A stretch of 64,000 nt of DNA, from positions 61,787 through 125,786 of the forward strand of contig JAJPGU010000029.1 in assembly GCA_021325615.1 (NCBI GenBank), written 5' to 3'. Every line of letters starts with the position of its first letter. The stretch's first letter is position 1. Source of the stretch: Nitrososphaerota archaeon (GTDB taxonomy: Archaea; Thermoproteota; Nitrososphaeria; Nitrososphaerales; Nitrosopumilaceae). Below the pieces are notes generated by a model. The model was given only the letters and a program-made list of their open reading frames with translations. It was not told the DNA's origin and ran no database searches. The position numbers were made by a program, and so were the translations under genes. Positions 24,273 through 33,486 of this stretch are shown piece after piece.

Positions 24273-26948
24273 ATGAAGACAGTTTATTTCTTCGACGAGG
24301 GAGACGGAAAGAACAAGCGCTTGTTTGGTGGCAAGGGGGCAGGCCTAATGGAAATGACGCGGCTAGGATTACCCGTGCCGCCAGGATTTACCATCACCAC
24401 CGCCGTTTGCGAAAAATACTTCAGCAATAACATGAAGCTGCCAAAAGACCTTATGCCACAGGTAAAGATATCGATAAAAAAGATCGAGAAAAAGACAGGA
24501 AAAAGTCTGGGTTCCGATACCGATCCCCTACTGGTTTCGGTAAGGTCCGGAGCCGCAACCTCTATGCCCGGCATGATGGATACAATTCTCAATCTCGGAC
24601 TGAACGATAGAACGGTTGCAGGTCTTGGCAGATCAAGCAATAATCCCAGGTTTGCGTGGGATTCATATCGAAGATTTTTGCAGATTTTCGGAAAGGTCGT
24701 TTTTTTAATCGAGGATAAAATATTCGAAGACATCTTACAAGATGAACTGATAAAGCACGGAGTGAAACACGGGCACGAACTTGATGAGCAGGCCATCAGG
24801 GAAATCGTGACTCGGTACAAGCAAATTTTCAAAGAGAATGCAGGAATGCAGTTTCCCCAAGATCCCTATCGCCAGCTCGAACTGGCAATCGAGGCAGTCT
24901 TTAAGAGCTGGATGGGGGAACGGGCCGTGATTTACCGACAAAAATACAAGATAACAAACGAAATTGCAAACGGAACGGCGGTGAACGTGGTCGCAATGGT
25001 TTTTGGAAACATGGGAGATGACAGCGCAACCGGGGTGGTCTTTACCCGCGATCCATCAGACGGGACAAAGAAGCTTTTTGGAGAGTACCTCAAAAATGCC
25101 CAAGGGGAGGACGTGGTGGCAGGCATAAGAACCCCCCAGCAGATAGACTCAATGGTAAAGGAAATGCCAGCCACATACAGGCACCTCCTTAGAACTTGTA
25201 ACAAGCTTGAAAGGCACTATAAGGAACCACAGGATATCGAGTTTACCGTCGAACGAGGTAAATTCTATTTGCTTCAAACTCGTTCTGCAAAAATGAATGC
25301 CATGGCAATGCTAAAAACATCAGTATCAATGGTGAGGGAGCGGTTGATTACAAAGAAAGAGGCAATCCTAAGGCTCCATCCTGAAGACCTGGATCAAGTA
25401 TTGCACAGGACGATAGACGGGGAAGTGGTAAAAAAAATCAATCCAATTACAACTGGAATACCAGCTTCCCCCGGGGCAGCCTCTGGTGTCGTTATTTTTG
25501 ATGTAAAGAAGGCCACCAGCGAAGGGGAGGGTGGAAATCAAGTAATATTGGTCAGAGAAGAGACCAAGCCCGAGGACGTTCCGGCCTTCTTTTCCGCGGC
25601 TGGCATACTTACCTGCAGAGGCGGAAAAACATCCCATGCGGCAGTCGTAGCAAGAGGCATGGGAAAGCCATGCATAGTAGGATGCTCAGCGATTAAGATA
25701 GACCACATGACAAGACAGATCCTTGTTGACGGAAAGACAATAGGCGAGGGAGAGACAATAACCATAGATGGAAGCACGGGCAATGTCTACGCCGGAACTA
25801 TACCTACCACAGAGCCGAAAATAACAGATGATTTGAAGACGATACTTGGATGGTCTGAAAAATTCAAGCGCCTCGAAATCCGCGCAAACGCAGATACGCC
25901 AGAGGCTACAAGGCTTGCTAGGATTTACGGCGCGAGAGGGATCGGATTATGCAGGACCGAAAGGATGTTCAATGCAAAGGACCGGCTCTCGCTTTTTGTG
26001 GCTATGATAATGGCAAGTACCCCCGAGGAGAGGAGGGAAATCTTGGGAAAACTGCACGAGTTACAGAAACGCGATTTCAAAGAGATTCTTTCCATCATGC
26101 GGGGGCATCCTGTCACCATTCGACTCCTAGACCCCCCGCTCCACGAATTTCTTCCAAACGTTGAGACCCTCCTTAACAGGATTCACGGGCTGGATAAGAC
26201 TGGTGAAGCAGCGGAAATATCGGCAGCGCAGAGGCTTCTTGACAGAGCTAAAGAGCTTGCCGAGACAAACCCCATGATGGGTCATCGGGGTGTCCGGGTA
26301 GGGGTAACATTTCCCGAGATTTACGAAATGCAGATGCGTGCTATTTGCGAGGCAGCCGCAGAGCTAAAGAAAGAAGGCGTTCATATCCTCCCCCAGGTGA
26401 TGATCCCGCAAGTAGGCAGTGTGGCCGAACTTGACTATGTGAAAAGGATCTTCGAGTCCACAAAGTCCGATGTAGAGGCAAAGTCAAAGGTAAAAGTTAA
26501 TGTTGCCTTTGGCACGATGATCGAGGTCGTACGGGCGTGCCTTACCGCGGATGAGATAGCCCGGGTTGCAGAGTTTTTTAGTTTTGGTACAAACGACCTC
26601 ACACAGGCGGTATTTAGCTTCAGTAGGGAGGATGCAGAGGGCAAGTTCTTGCCCCAATATCTTGAGAAGGGGATAATGGTCGAAAACCCCTTCCAGTCAC
26701 TTGACGTTCGTGGCGTAGGATCATTGATGAAGATAGGCATCTCGTTGGGCAGAAGGTCAACTCCCAGCCTGGAAATAGGCCTTTGTGGAGAGCATGGTGG
26801 TGACCCTCGTTCCATTCGATTTTGTGATACTGTAGGTCTCACCTATGTCAGTGCGTCAGCTCATAGGGTTCCGATAGCTATTCTTTCTGCTGCTCAGGCA
26901 TCGCTGGAGGCAAATTCTTCCTCAAAGGTTCTTCATAGGGACAGGTAG
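24273..26948 (+). CDS. ppdK: pyruvate, phosphate dikinase
   Basis: Makes phosphoenolpyruvate from pyruvate, ATP and phosphate, the gluconeogenic entry from fixed carbon. The 891-residue protein has the N-terminal ATP-binding domain (GGKGAGLMEMTRLGLPVPPG), the phosphohistidine swivelling domain (CRGGKTSHAAVV, His455) and the C-terminal TIM-barrel PEP/pyruvate domain (RTERMF, FGTNDLTQ, GLCGEHGGDP). ATG 24273 gives the family start (MKTVYFFDEGDGKNKRLFG). Located 25 bp after tpiA and followed by hairpins and an HTH-CBS regulator gene. Confidence 0.96.
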   Translation: MKTVYFFDEGDGKNKRLFGGKGAGLMEMTRLGLPVPPGFTITTAVCEKYFSNNMKLPKDLMPQVKISIKKIEKKTGKSLGSDTDPLLVSVRSGAATSMPGMMDTILNLGLNDRTVAGLGRSSNNPRFAWDSYRRFLQIFGKVVFLIEDKIFEDILQDELIKHGVKHGHELDEQAIREIVTRYKQIFKENAGMQFPQDPYRQLELAIEAVFKSWMGERAVIYRQKYKITNEIANGTAVNVVAMVFGNMGDDSATGVVFTRDPSDGTKKLFGEYLKNAQGEDVVAGIRTPQQIDSMVKEMPATYRHLLRTCNKLERHYKEPQDIEFTVERGKFYLLQTRSAKMNAMAMLKTSVSMVRERLITKKEAILRLHPEDLDQVLHRTIDGEVVKKINPITTGIPASPGAASGVVIFDVKKATSEGEGGNQVILVREETKPEDVPAFFSAAGILTCRGGKTSHAAVVARGMGKPCIVGCSAIKIDHMTRQILVDGKTIGEGETITIDGSTGNVYAGTIPTTEPKITDDLKTILGWSEKFKRLEIRANADTPEATRLARIYGARGIGLCRTERMFNAKDRLSLFVAMIMASTPEERREILGKLHELQKRDFKEILSIMRGHPVTIRLLDPPLHEFLPNVETLLNRIHGLDKTGEAAEISAAQRLLDRAKELAETNPMMGHRGVRVGVTFPEIYEMQMRAICEAAAELKKEGVHILPQVMIPQVGSVAELDYVKRIFESTKSDVEAKSKVKVNVAFGTMIEVVRACLTADEIARVAEFFSFGTNDLTQAVFSFSREDAEGKFLPQYLEKGIMVENPFQSLDVRGVGSLMKIGISLGRRSTPSLEIGLCGEHGGDPRSIRFCDTVGLTYVSASAHRVPIAILSAAQASLEANSSSKVLHRDR

Positions 26949-26990
26949 CCTTCTGCGACGAAGGCTGAAATAACGAGCAGTGTTATTTCA
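26949..26990 (+). terminator. two consecutive hairpins between ppdK and the HTH-CBS gene
   Basis: CCTTC-N6-GAAGG (26949-26964) follows the ppdK stop at once; TGAAATAAC-GAGCAGT-GTTATTTCA (26966-26990), a perfect 9-bp inverted repeat, ends 8 bp before the next ATG. The first looks like a terminator; the second, AT-rich and just upstream of a helix-turn-helix gene, may instead be that regulator's operator. Confidence 0.5.
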
Positions 26991-26998
26991 CCTAACAG

Positions 26999-27553
26999 AT
27001 GCTCCCTAGACTCGAGTCAATAAAACAGGCAAGGCTGAAGATAGGACTTACCCAGCAGAAGCTAGCTTCTCTTACCGGCGTTAGCACATCCATGATAAAT
27101 CAGATAGAATCCGGCAGGTGTCAGCCGAGCTATGCCACGGCAAGGAAGATATTCGAGGTCCTCTGGTCGCTTGAAAGCCAGTCGTCCATGAAAGCGGGGG
27201 ACATATGCAGCAAGGATATCGCGAAGCTAAAGACATCAGATACCCTTCATGATGCCATCAAAAAAATGCATGATTTATCAATAAGCCAAGTGCCGGTTTT
27301 TGACGGGAATGAGGCGGTGGGATTGGTTACAGAGGACGGCATAGTAAAGTACCTGCTTGACAACGATGAGACCCAAAGAAAAAAGATAAGACTCGCGGAA
27401 ATCATGGAGCCAAGACCCCCAATCGTCGATTACGATACACCGGTCAAGACATTGGTATCACTGATAAGGTATTCCAAGTGCGTCCTTGTCTCAAAACAGA
27501 GTAGGATAGTTGGAATAATCACTGCCTCCGATACCCTGAAGATTGTAGAGTGA
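26999..27553 (+). CDS. XRE-type HTH regulator with paired CBS domains
   Basis: A 184-residue protein: an N-terminal XRE-type helix-turn-helix (RLKIGLTQQKLASLTGVSTSMINQIESGRCQPS, residues about 10-45) followed by two CBS motifs (MKAGDICSKDIAKLKTSDTL..., ISQVPVFDGNEAVGLVTEDGIVKYL; LAEIMEPRPPIVDYDTPVKTL..., GIITASDTLK). CBS pairs bind adenine nucleotides, so the protein probably senses energy charge and adjusts transcription. Such HTH-CBS proteins are common archaeal regulators. It lies 50 bp after ppdK, which suggests control of gluconeogenesis, an inference from position. Confidence 0.85.
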   Translation: MLPRLESIKQARLKIGLTQQKLASLTGVSTSMINQIESGRCQPSYATARKIFEVLWSLESQSSMKAGDICSKDIAKLKTSDTLHDAIKKMHDLSISQVPVFDGNEAVGLVTEDGIVKYLLDNDETQRKKIRLAEIMEPRPPIVDYDTPVKTLVSLIRYSKCVLVSKQSRIVGIITASDTLKIVE

Positions 27554-27651
27554 TGTCGGATGTTTGGCCCCGTAATGGGAACGTCACTAGTCATTTTGCG
27601 TGTTCATGGCTAAAGCATCGCAGTTTCCCACAAGGAACATCTACAAATGGA

Positions 27652-27927
27652 TCATAATTTTCGCTGATCCAATTTTGAAACCTCGGTCTCTATCATCTCG
27701 TCAAGTTCCCTGTACTTTTGGAGGTATTTCTTGCCCTTCTCAGTTGTCTTGTAGGATTCGCCACCCCTTTCCTGCCGTATCAATCCACTCACTTGCAGAA
27801 ATGAAAGATAATCCTTCAGCTGGGCCGAAGACAGGTATGCGCTATACATAATCTTTGTTTTGTTCGTACCTTGCGTAGCTACCTCTAAGATCAAGGCAAT
27901 TATCTCTCCCCTTCCGCGGTTTTTCAC
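27652..27927 (-). CDS. archaeal winged-helix regulator
   Basis: A 91-residue winged-helix protein of the small archaeal HTH type (Pfam HTH_45-like): GEIIALILEVATQGTNKTKIMYSAYLSSAQLKDYL is the helical core, SGLIRQERGGESYKTTEKGKKYL the wing, and a charged C-terminal helix follows. No ligand domain. A 10-bp inverted repeat lies 74 bp upstream and may be its operator. These proteins are numerous in Thaumarchaeota and their targets are mostly unknown. Confidence 0.8.
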   Translation of the reverse strand: MKNRGRGEIIALILEVATQGTNKTKIMYSAYLSSAQLKDYLSFLQVSGLIRQERGGESYKTTEKGKKYLQKYRELDEMIETEVSKLDQRKL

Positions 27928-28000
27928 GCCTATCCCACTAACCTATTCGAGTCGGATACCATCCCAGTGCCATCCGCATCCCAAATCTTGCATACATCTG

Positions 28001-28037
28001 CAAATCTCATGGTATGCGATTCTATTAATGAGATTTG
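28001..28037. promoter_or_regulatory. 10-bp inverted repeat upstream of the winged-helix gene
   Basis: CAAATCTCAT (28001-28010) and ATGAGATTTG (28028-28037) are perfect inverted copies with 17 bp between. The repeat lies between the mutase locus and the winged-helix gene. It may be a regulator site or a terminator of the epimerase transcript. Confidence 0.45.
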
Positions 28038-28120
28038 TAGAATTATTAGGTAATAATCTTCTATATGGTTCTACTAGATTAACTTAAGAACTATGCGGGT
28101 GTGGAAGAGTTTCTTGCTGG

Positions 28121-28519
28121 CTATTTCTCGGGATGTGAGCACAGTTCCGTGAGAACTCCGTGAAGGGACTTTGGATGTATGAAGGTAATCTTGGTTCCTC
28201 TCGAACCCGGCCTTATCTCACCTAGAAACCTCACGCCGTTTTCTTTCATTCTTTCTGTTTCCCCCTCAATCTTGTCGGTTTCAAGTGCAATGTGATGAAG
28301 TCCTTCCCCTCTACTCTCAAGGAATTTTTTAATCGGGCTTGTCTCCTTGGTAGCCTCCATAAGTTCAATCCTAGAATTGTCAAGATGGAGTATGGCAACG
28401 CGTACTCCTTCGCTTTCTACCACCTCGAATTCCACATCCTTCACGCCCAAAACCTTCTGATACTCTTTTACTGCCTCATCTAGGTTGTTCACAGCGATTG
28501 CTATGTGATCCACCTTCAT
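28121..28519 (-). CDS. mce: methylmalonyl-CoA epimerase
   Basis: Interconverts (S)- and (R)-methylmalonyl-CoA, the step before the mutase in the thaumarchaeal 3-hydroxypropionate/4-hydroxybutyrate cycle. About 132 residues of vicinal-oxygen-chelate fold, with metal ligands in MKVDHIAIAV, RIELMEAT, GLHHIALETD and the final Glu in GVLTELCS. The start is MKVDHIA at 28519, 1 bp after the mutase stop, so this is one operon with mutase and G-protein; a longer upstream reading would run into the mutase. Confidence 0.93.
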   Translation of the reverse strand: MKVDHIAIAVNNLDEAVKEYQKVLGVKDVEFEVVESEGVRVAILHLDNSRIELMEATKETSPIKKFLESRGEGLHHIALETDKIEGETERMKENGVRFLGEIRPGSRGTKITFIHPKSLHGVLTELCSHPEK

Positions 28520-28520
28520 G

Positions 28521-30095
28521 CTAGAAGGACTCCTTTGGTTGGTATATGCCAAAAACCTCTCTGAATGTATTGCTTATCTCCCCAAGGGTTGCATAGCTTC
28601 TGACAGATTCCAGTATGAAAGGCATCAGGTTTTCCTCCTTGTCGGCCGCGCTCTTCATCTTGGAAAGGGCCGCCTCTGTCTTTTTGTTGTCGCGGCCATC
28701 GCGTAGTTCCTTGATACTTTCTGACTGCTTCACCTGTATGCTGTCATCAATCCTCATTATCTCGGGCTTTTCTTCTGCCGAATCCGTGAACTTGTTCACG
28801 CCAACAATGATTCGCTCATTGCTGTCTATCTCCTTCTTCAGCCTATAGGCATTCTGTCTGATTTCGGACTGGAAGAAGCCCTTTTCAATTCCTGCTAGCG
28901 AGCCCCCCATCCTCTCAATCCTTTTGAGATATTTGTTTGCCTCCTCCTCGATTTTGTCTGTAAGATACTCAACGTAGTATGATCCCGCTAGCGGATCCAC
29001 AGATTTTGTAATCCCGCTTTCATGTCCGACGATCTGCTGTGTCCTCAGGGCTATCTTTACTGCAGCCTCGGTAGGCAAGGCAAGCGCCTCATCCTTTGAA
29101 TTCGTATGAAGCGACTGGCACCCTCCCAGTACGGCAGCCATGGATTGTATCGCGACCCGTACTATGTTATTGTCTGGCTGTTGGGCTGTTAACGACTCGC
29201 CACTTGTCTGGACATGAAACTTTAGCTGCATGGATTTTTTGTCCCTTGCATGGAATCGATCCTTTACTATCTTTGCATAGATTCTGCGCGCGGCCCGGAA
29301 CTTTGCCACCTCCTCCAAAAACTCACTTGTACAGCAGAAGAAGAACGACAGCCTAGGCGCAAAGTCATCTATCTTGAGCCCCCTGTCCACGCAGGTTTCT
29401 ATATATTCCACGGCATTGGCAAGGGTGAATGCGACTTCCTGAATCGCGTTACACCCCGCCTCCCTCATGTGATACCCAGAGATTGAAATCGGATACCACT
29501 GTGGTACCTTTTTTGAACTGTATTCGATCATATCGCCAATCAGACGCATCGATGGCCTCGGTGGGTAGATGTAGGTGTTCCTCGCAATGTATTCCTTGAG
29601 TATGTCGTTTTGTGTTGTTCCCCTAAGCTGCTCGCTCTTTACTCCCTGTGACTCACCAGTGGCAATGTAAAGGGATAGCAGTGTGGAGGCTGTCGCGTTT
29701 ATTGTCATTGATGTGCTTACCTTGTCTAACGGTATACCATTAAAACATGTCATCATGTCTTTGAGCGAAGTGATCGAGACACCAACTTTACCGACCTCAC
29801 CTTCCGAGTGCGAATCATCTGCATCGTATCCTATCTGCGTAGGCAAATCAAAGGCCATGCTAAGCCCGGTCTGCCCCCTTTCTAACAAGTATTTGAACCG
29901 CTGGTTTGTCTGTGCCGCAGTGCCGAATCCCGTATACTGTCTCATGGTCCAGAGCCTGTCCCTATACATTCCGGGATGGATGCTCCTCGTGAACGGGTAT
30001 TTTCCAGGCACCTCTAACCTACTTTTTGGCTTTACCTTGGAGTCATAGTATTTTTTTACAGGAATGTTTGAGTCGGTCTTTATCTTTTCCATCAT
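28521..30095 (-). CDS. mcmA1: methylmalonyl-CoA mutase, large catalytic subunit
   Basis: B12-dependent rearrangement of (R)-methylmalonyl-CoA to succinyl-CoA. The 524-residue protein holds only the TIM-barrel catalytic domain (YPFTRSIHPGMYRDRLWTMRQYTGFGTA is the typical N-terminal block; MAFDLPTQIGYDADD, ISGYHMREAG, QTSGESLTAQQPDNNIVR follow); the B12 domain is on a separate gene at 31242. This split is normal in archaea. It lies 1 bp after the G-protein gene and 1 bp before the epimerase. Confidence 0.95.
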   Translation of the reverse strand: MMEKIKTDSNIPVKKYYDSKVKPKSRLEVPGKYPFTRSIHPGMYRDRLWTMRQYTGFGTAAQTNQRFKYLLERGQTGLSMAFDLPTQIGYDADDSHSEGEVGKVGVSITSLKDMMTCFNGIPLDKVSTSMTINATASTLLSLYIATGESQGVKSEQLRGTTQNDILKEYIARNTYIYPPRPSMRLIGDMIEYSSKKVPQWYPISISGYHMREAGCNAIQEVAFTLANAVEYIETCVDRGLKIDDFAPRLSFFFCCTSEFLEEVAKFRAARRIYAKIVKDRFHARDKKSMQLKFHVQTSGESLTAQQPDNNIVRVAIQSMAAVLGGCQSLHTNSKDEALALPTEAAVKIALRTQQIVGHESGITKSVDPLAGSYYVEYLTDKIEEEANKYLKRIERMGGSLAGIEKGFFQSEIRQNAYRLKKEIDSNERIIVGVNKFTDSAEEKPEIMRIDDSIQVKQSESIKELRDGRDNKKTEAALSKMKSAADKEENLMPFILESVRSYATLGEISNTFREVFGIYQPKESF

Positions 30096-30096
30096 A

Positions 30097-31011
30097 TCAC
30101 TTCATCAACTTTGATATCTTGTCAGCGGCCTCAAATGGGTCGAGGCTTTTTTGCTGAACCTTCTTCAAGTATTTCGCATATGTGCCACTTGAATCAAGCA
30201 TGTTGCTCACTTTGTTTTTGACATTATTTAAAACAATGTCTCTAAGTTCGGCGTCCAGCCTTGCCTCTTCATTTATTTTCTTCACCTTTTTTCTTTCTTC
30301 TAACATTTCACCTAGTTTTTTCGCAAAATCTCCAATCCCCTTGCTTGTCTTGGCTGAAGTCATCATCACTTGTGGGTTTTTTTCAGACATCCCTATGAAA
30401 TCCCTTACCGAGTCATATAGCTGGTTTGCTCCGGGGAGATCGCTCTTGTTTATGAGGTACACATCCCCAATTTCTGTCAGACCGGCCTTTATTGTCTGGA
30501 TACTATCCCCGGTATTTGGGTTGAACACGACCACTGTAAGGTCTACCATCTTTGATATGTCCACCTCAGTCTGCCCAGCGCCGACACTCTCAATTATTAT
30601 CGGATCAAATCCTGCGAACTCGAGCACCCTTATGCTGTTACGGAGGGCTGCGGAGACTGCGCCCGTAGCACCCCTGGAGGCCATGCTGCGAATGTATGTG
30701 CCAGAATCGGTGGACTCGGTCATGCGTACCCTGTCCCCTAGTATTGCTCCTCCTGTGATGTGGCTTGTCGGATCTATCGCGAGTACCGCAGTCTTGTACC
30801 CCAGTTTATTGAGTTCGATGCTAGTCCTGTTGATGAGGGTGCTCTTACCTGCCCCCGCAGGTCCAGTTATACCTATAGTAGCTGCCTTTCCTGAAGTCTT
30901 GAAAATTTTTTTTATCAAGTCACGTGATCCTTTTTCGTCGTTTTCAACCATCGATATTGCCCTTGCAATAGCTCGCCTTCTTCCTTGCTTTAGATCCCTT
31001 ATCAAATCCAT
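30097..31011 (-). CDS. meaB: MeaB/ArgK-type G protein, mutase chaperone
   Basis: GTPase that loads and protects adenosylcobalamin in methylmalonyl-CoA mutase. Its 304 residues contain Walker A GPAGAGKST, the switch/base motifs DPTSHITGGAILGDRVRM and VGAGQTEVDI, and NKSD for guanine. The ATG is at 31011. The gene is followed within 1 bp by the mutase gene, and its start faces the small-subunit gene 230 bp away, so all mutase parts are together. Confidence 0.93.
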   Translation of the reverse strand: MDLIRDLKQGRRRAIARAISMVENDEKGSRDLIKKIFKTSGKAATIGITGPAGAGKSTLINRTSIELNKLGYKTAVLAIDPTSHITGGAILGDRVRMTESTDSGTYIRSMASRGATGAVSAALRNSIRVLEFAGFDPIIIESVGAGQTEVDISKMVDLTVVVFNPNTGDSIQTIKAGLTEIGDVYLINKSDLPGANQLYDSVRDFIGMSEKNPQVMMTSAKTSKGIGDFAKKLGEMLEERKKVKKINEEARLDAELRDIVLNNVKNKVSNMLDSSGTYAKYLKKVQQKSLDPFEAADKISKLMK

Positions 31012-31210
31012 GGCAGAATACTGTCAAGGTAACGGCATATATCACAATTACTTATTCAATCAAAGGAGTACGATTGAAAAACATCCATCATTCATGTTCT
31101 AGTGATTAGACCTCCACAAAGGGGGACCGTGTTTGAAACCTGCAGCCTTTTTTTGAACCCGAGAATAAAATCTCGCATTTCTCCCGCCAGCGGCTTTTGG
31201 GCGAATAAAG

Positions 31211-31219
31211 GTTTTAAGA
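31211..31219 (+). promoter_or_regulatory. TATA-like box of the mutase small-subunit gene
   Basis: GTTTTAAGA centred 27 bp before ATG 31242, fitting a leaderless transcript. Confidence 0.45.
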
Positions 31220-31241
31220 CCCGCCCTATAACTTGACAAGC

Positions 31242-31664
31242 ATGTCACAAAAGGCCCAGACAAAACGAATCAGGATATTAGTGTCCAAACTGGGTTTGGA
31301 TGGTCATGACAGAGGGGCATTGGTCTTGTGCAGGGCATTCAGGGACGCAGGCATGGAGGTAATTTATTCCGGCCTATTTGCAACGCCAGAAAGGGTGGCC
31401 CAGATTGCAGAAGACGAAGATGTCAATGTGATAGCCCTCAGCCTGTTAAACGGGGCACATTTGACGCTTTTTCCAAGAGTCGTGAAGGCGCTAAAAGAAA
31501 AGGGGATAAACGATGTTCTAGTATTAGGAGGCGGTGTGATTCCAGAGGACGACAAGGTAGAACTTGAAAAAGCTGGGGTCCTTGGAAATTTCGGCCCCGG
31601 AACTCCGCTTCCAACGATAATTGAGTTTATCAATGCAAACCTTTCAAAGACAAAGAGAAGCTAA
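31242..31664 (+). CDS. mcmA2: methylmalonyl-CoA mutase, B12-binding small subunit
   Basis: The 140-residue cobalamin-binding subunit: the signature LDGHDRGALVL with the His that ligates cobalt, GLFATPERVAQIA, SLLNGAH and VLVLGGGVIP. The start is ATG 31242 (MSQKAQTKRIRI). It is divergent from the G-protein/mutase/epimerase operon, sharing a 230-bp promoter region. Its stop is 2 bp from the stop of convergent ilvC. Confidence 0.95.
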   Translation: MSQKAQTKRIRILVSKLGLDGHDRGALVLCRAFRDAGMEVIYSGLFATPERVAQIAEDEDVNVIALSLLNGAHLTLFPRVVKALKEKGINDVLVLGGGVIPEDDKVELEKAGVLGNFGPGTPLPTIIEFINANLSKTKRS

Positions 31665-31666
31665 GC

Positions 31667-32665
31667 CTATTCCTTCGAGTCAGGCCACATCATCTGGCGC
31701 ATCTTCTTTCCGACCTGTTCTATCTGATGTGACTCTATCACTTTCATGTGTCTATCGAACGCGTTTTTGCCGTTTTTCTTATAATCACTCGTCCATTCCT
31801 GGTTGAAGGTTCCATCCTGTATCATTTTGAGTGCTTTTTTCATTTTTTCCTTGACTTCCTTGTCCATCACCATGGGCCCACGTGTAAGACCACCATATCT
31901 TGCGGTCTCACTGACCCTGCGATACATCCCTGCTATGCCATAACGCTGTATCATGTCCACGATAAGCTTTAACTCATGAAGTACTTCAAAATAGGCTATC
32001 TCAGGCTGGTATCCCGCTTCCACTAGCGTTTCAAATGCGTTCATTATCATGGATGCAGATCCCCCGCAGAGGTCTACCTGTTCTCCGAACCAGTCCGTTT
32101 CAACTTCTTCCTTGAAGGTTGTCTCTATCACTCCAGCCCTAGTGCTACCAATTCCCTTGGCAATTCCAAGAGTTCGTTCCCAGGCTCTCTTGGTATAGTC
32201 TTGGAAAACTGCAACGATTGACGGGGTGCCAAAACCCTGCTGATATGTTTCTCGAACCTTGGAACCGGGTCCTTTCGGGGCAACCATTATGACGTCAACA
32301 TCCTTTGGCGGGACTATCCAGCCCCAGTGTATGGCAGCAGCATGTGAGAATGAAAGTGCCTTACCCTGTTTCAAATTTGGCTCAATTTCTTCCTTGTAAA
32401 CCTGTGCCTGGACCATATCCGGGATTAGTATGTGTATAATGTCGGCCGTCGAGCATGCCTCTTTTACTGAAACCACCTTGTGACCGTCCTCCTTTGCCTT
32501 TTCCCAGCTGGAACCTGATTCGTTTAGACCCACTATGACATTCAGGCCGGAATCCTTCATGTTGTTTGCCTGGGCGCTTCCCTGAATTCCATAACCTATA
32601 ACCGCGATTGTTTCCTTCCTAATGGGATCCAACTTGACGTCGGAATCCTTCCAGCTTCTGGTCAT
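31667..32665 (-). CDS. ilvC: ketol-acid reductoisomerase
   Basis: NADPH- and Mg-dependent step of branched-chain amino acid synthesis. About 332 residues, class I: Rossmann motif IAVIGYGIQGSAQANN, FSHAAAIHWGWI, PKGPGSKVRE, and the C-terminal knotted domain with Mg ligands (WFGEQVDLCGG, EVLHELKLIVD). The start is ATG 32665 (MTRSWKDSDV) rather than GTG 32674. No other branched-chain genes are adjacent. Confidence 0.96.
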   Translation of the reverse strand: MTRSWKDSDVKLDPIRKETIAVIGYGIQGSAQANNMKDSGLNVIVGLNESGSSWEKAKEDGHKVVSVKEACSTADIIHILIPDMVQAQVYKEEIEPNLKQGKALSFSHAAAIHWGWIVPPKDVDVIMVAPKGPGSKVRETYQQGFGTPSIVAVFQDYTKRAWERTLGIAKGIGSTRAGVIETTFKEEVETDWFGEQVDLCGGSASMIMNAFETLVEAGYQPEIAYFEVLHELKLIVDMIQRYGIAGMYRRVSETARYGGLTRGPMVMDKEVKEKMKKALKMIQDGTFNQEWTSDYKKNGKNAFDRHMKVIESHQIEQVGKKMRQMMWPDSKE

Positions 32666-32875
32666 GTTTTGCACTTGAAAAGATGGAAATAAAAATGTAG
32701 ATTCCGGCCAGTCCGGAATTTGTGCTGAAATACAGTATGTCGAATCCTTTGTTTATGACAGACTATCGTAAAACACGGCATTAGTTTCCCTTGCAGATTA
32801 GATATTGTGAGTACAGTGGTACGGTACCATTTAAATCCGTATGAGGACATGGGATGGCATAAAAAAGACATTTTG

Positions 32876-32886
32876 CTTTAAAAAAG
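32876..32886 (+). promoter_or_regulatory. TATA-like box of the receiver gene
   Basis: CTTTAAAAAAG centred 26 bp before GTG 32907. The closer ATG 32902 reads only four codons before a stop, so the GTG is the likely leaderless start. Confidence 0.45.
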
Positions 32887-32906
32887 TCCTTAAATAGTGA
32901 AATGCC

Positions 32907-33326
32907 GTGCCTGTAATATTGGGGGATAGGCGGCGCCCGCTAAGAGTCTTGGTAGCGGATGATAATCATGACATTCTTACCCTATTTTGCGAACTCTTAA
33001 AGATGAATGATTTTGAAGTCATCGCCCAGGCGCGGAGCGGCAAGGAGGCCGTCAAGCTTTACGCACAGCGGAAGCCAGATATTGTGTTTTTGGACGTGGT
33101 GATGCCTGACGGTGATGGTACATATGCCCTTGAAAAGATCAGGGAAGTCAATCCGGATGCCATTGTCATCGCTGTAACGTCTGACCTTACGCCGGCCACT
33201 TCGGAGAGACTACACCAATTGCATGCTTCTGCAGTAATTTACAAGCCGTTCGACATAAATGAACTGATAAAGGTGGTCGTGAGTCTGCTTCCTGCAGGCA
33301 TGAAGCAGGTTAAATTTTCTCATTAA
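32907..33326 (+). CDS. orphan CheY-like receiver protein
   Basis: A 139-residue single receiver domain: acidic pair VADDNHDI, phospho-acceptor Asp in IVFLDVVMPDGDG, Thr in IAVTSD and Lys in YKPFDINEL. No output domain and no histidine kinase nearby. Such orphan receivers are numerous in Thaumarchaeota and may act on partner kinases elsewhere. GTG start from TATA spacing. Confidence 0.9.
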   Translation: MPVILGDRRRPLRVLVADDNHDILTLFCELLKMNDFEVIAQARSGKEAVKLYAQRKPDIVFLDVVMPDGDGTYALEKIREVNPDAIVIAVTSDLTPATSERLHQLHASAVIYKPFDINELIKVVVSLLPAGMKQVKFSH

Positions 33327-33486
33327 TCCCTCCTTTAACCAAAAATTGACGTTGTCATGAAATGATAAAATAAAGCCGAGACTTGCTGGCTTTGCCCATA
33401 ATTGTAAAGTATTTCCCCTTTGGAGGAATTTTGCCGTTTGAAAATTTTTAAATACAATAGCAAATTTGAGAGAAGAGGGGAGTAAG

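Noticed and set aside
30182..31102. 306-codon plus-strand reading opposite meaB
   Set aside because: Serine/leucine-rich shadow of a well-supported GTPase gene.
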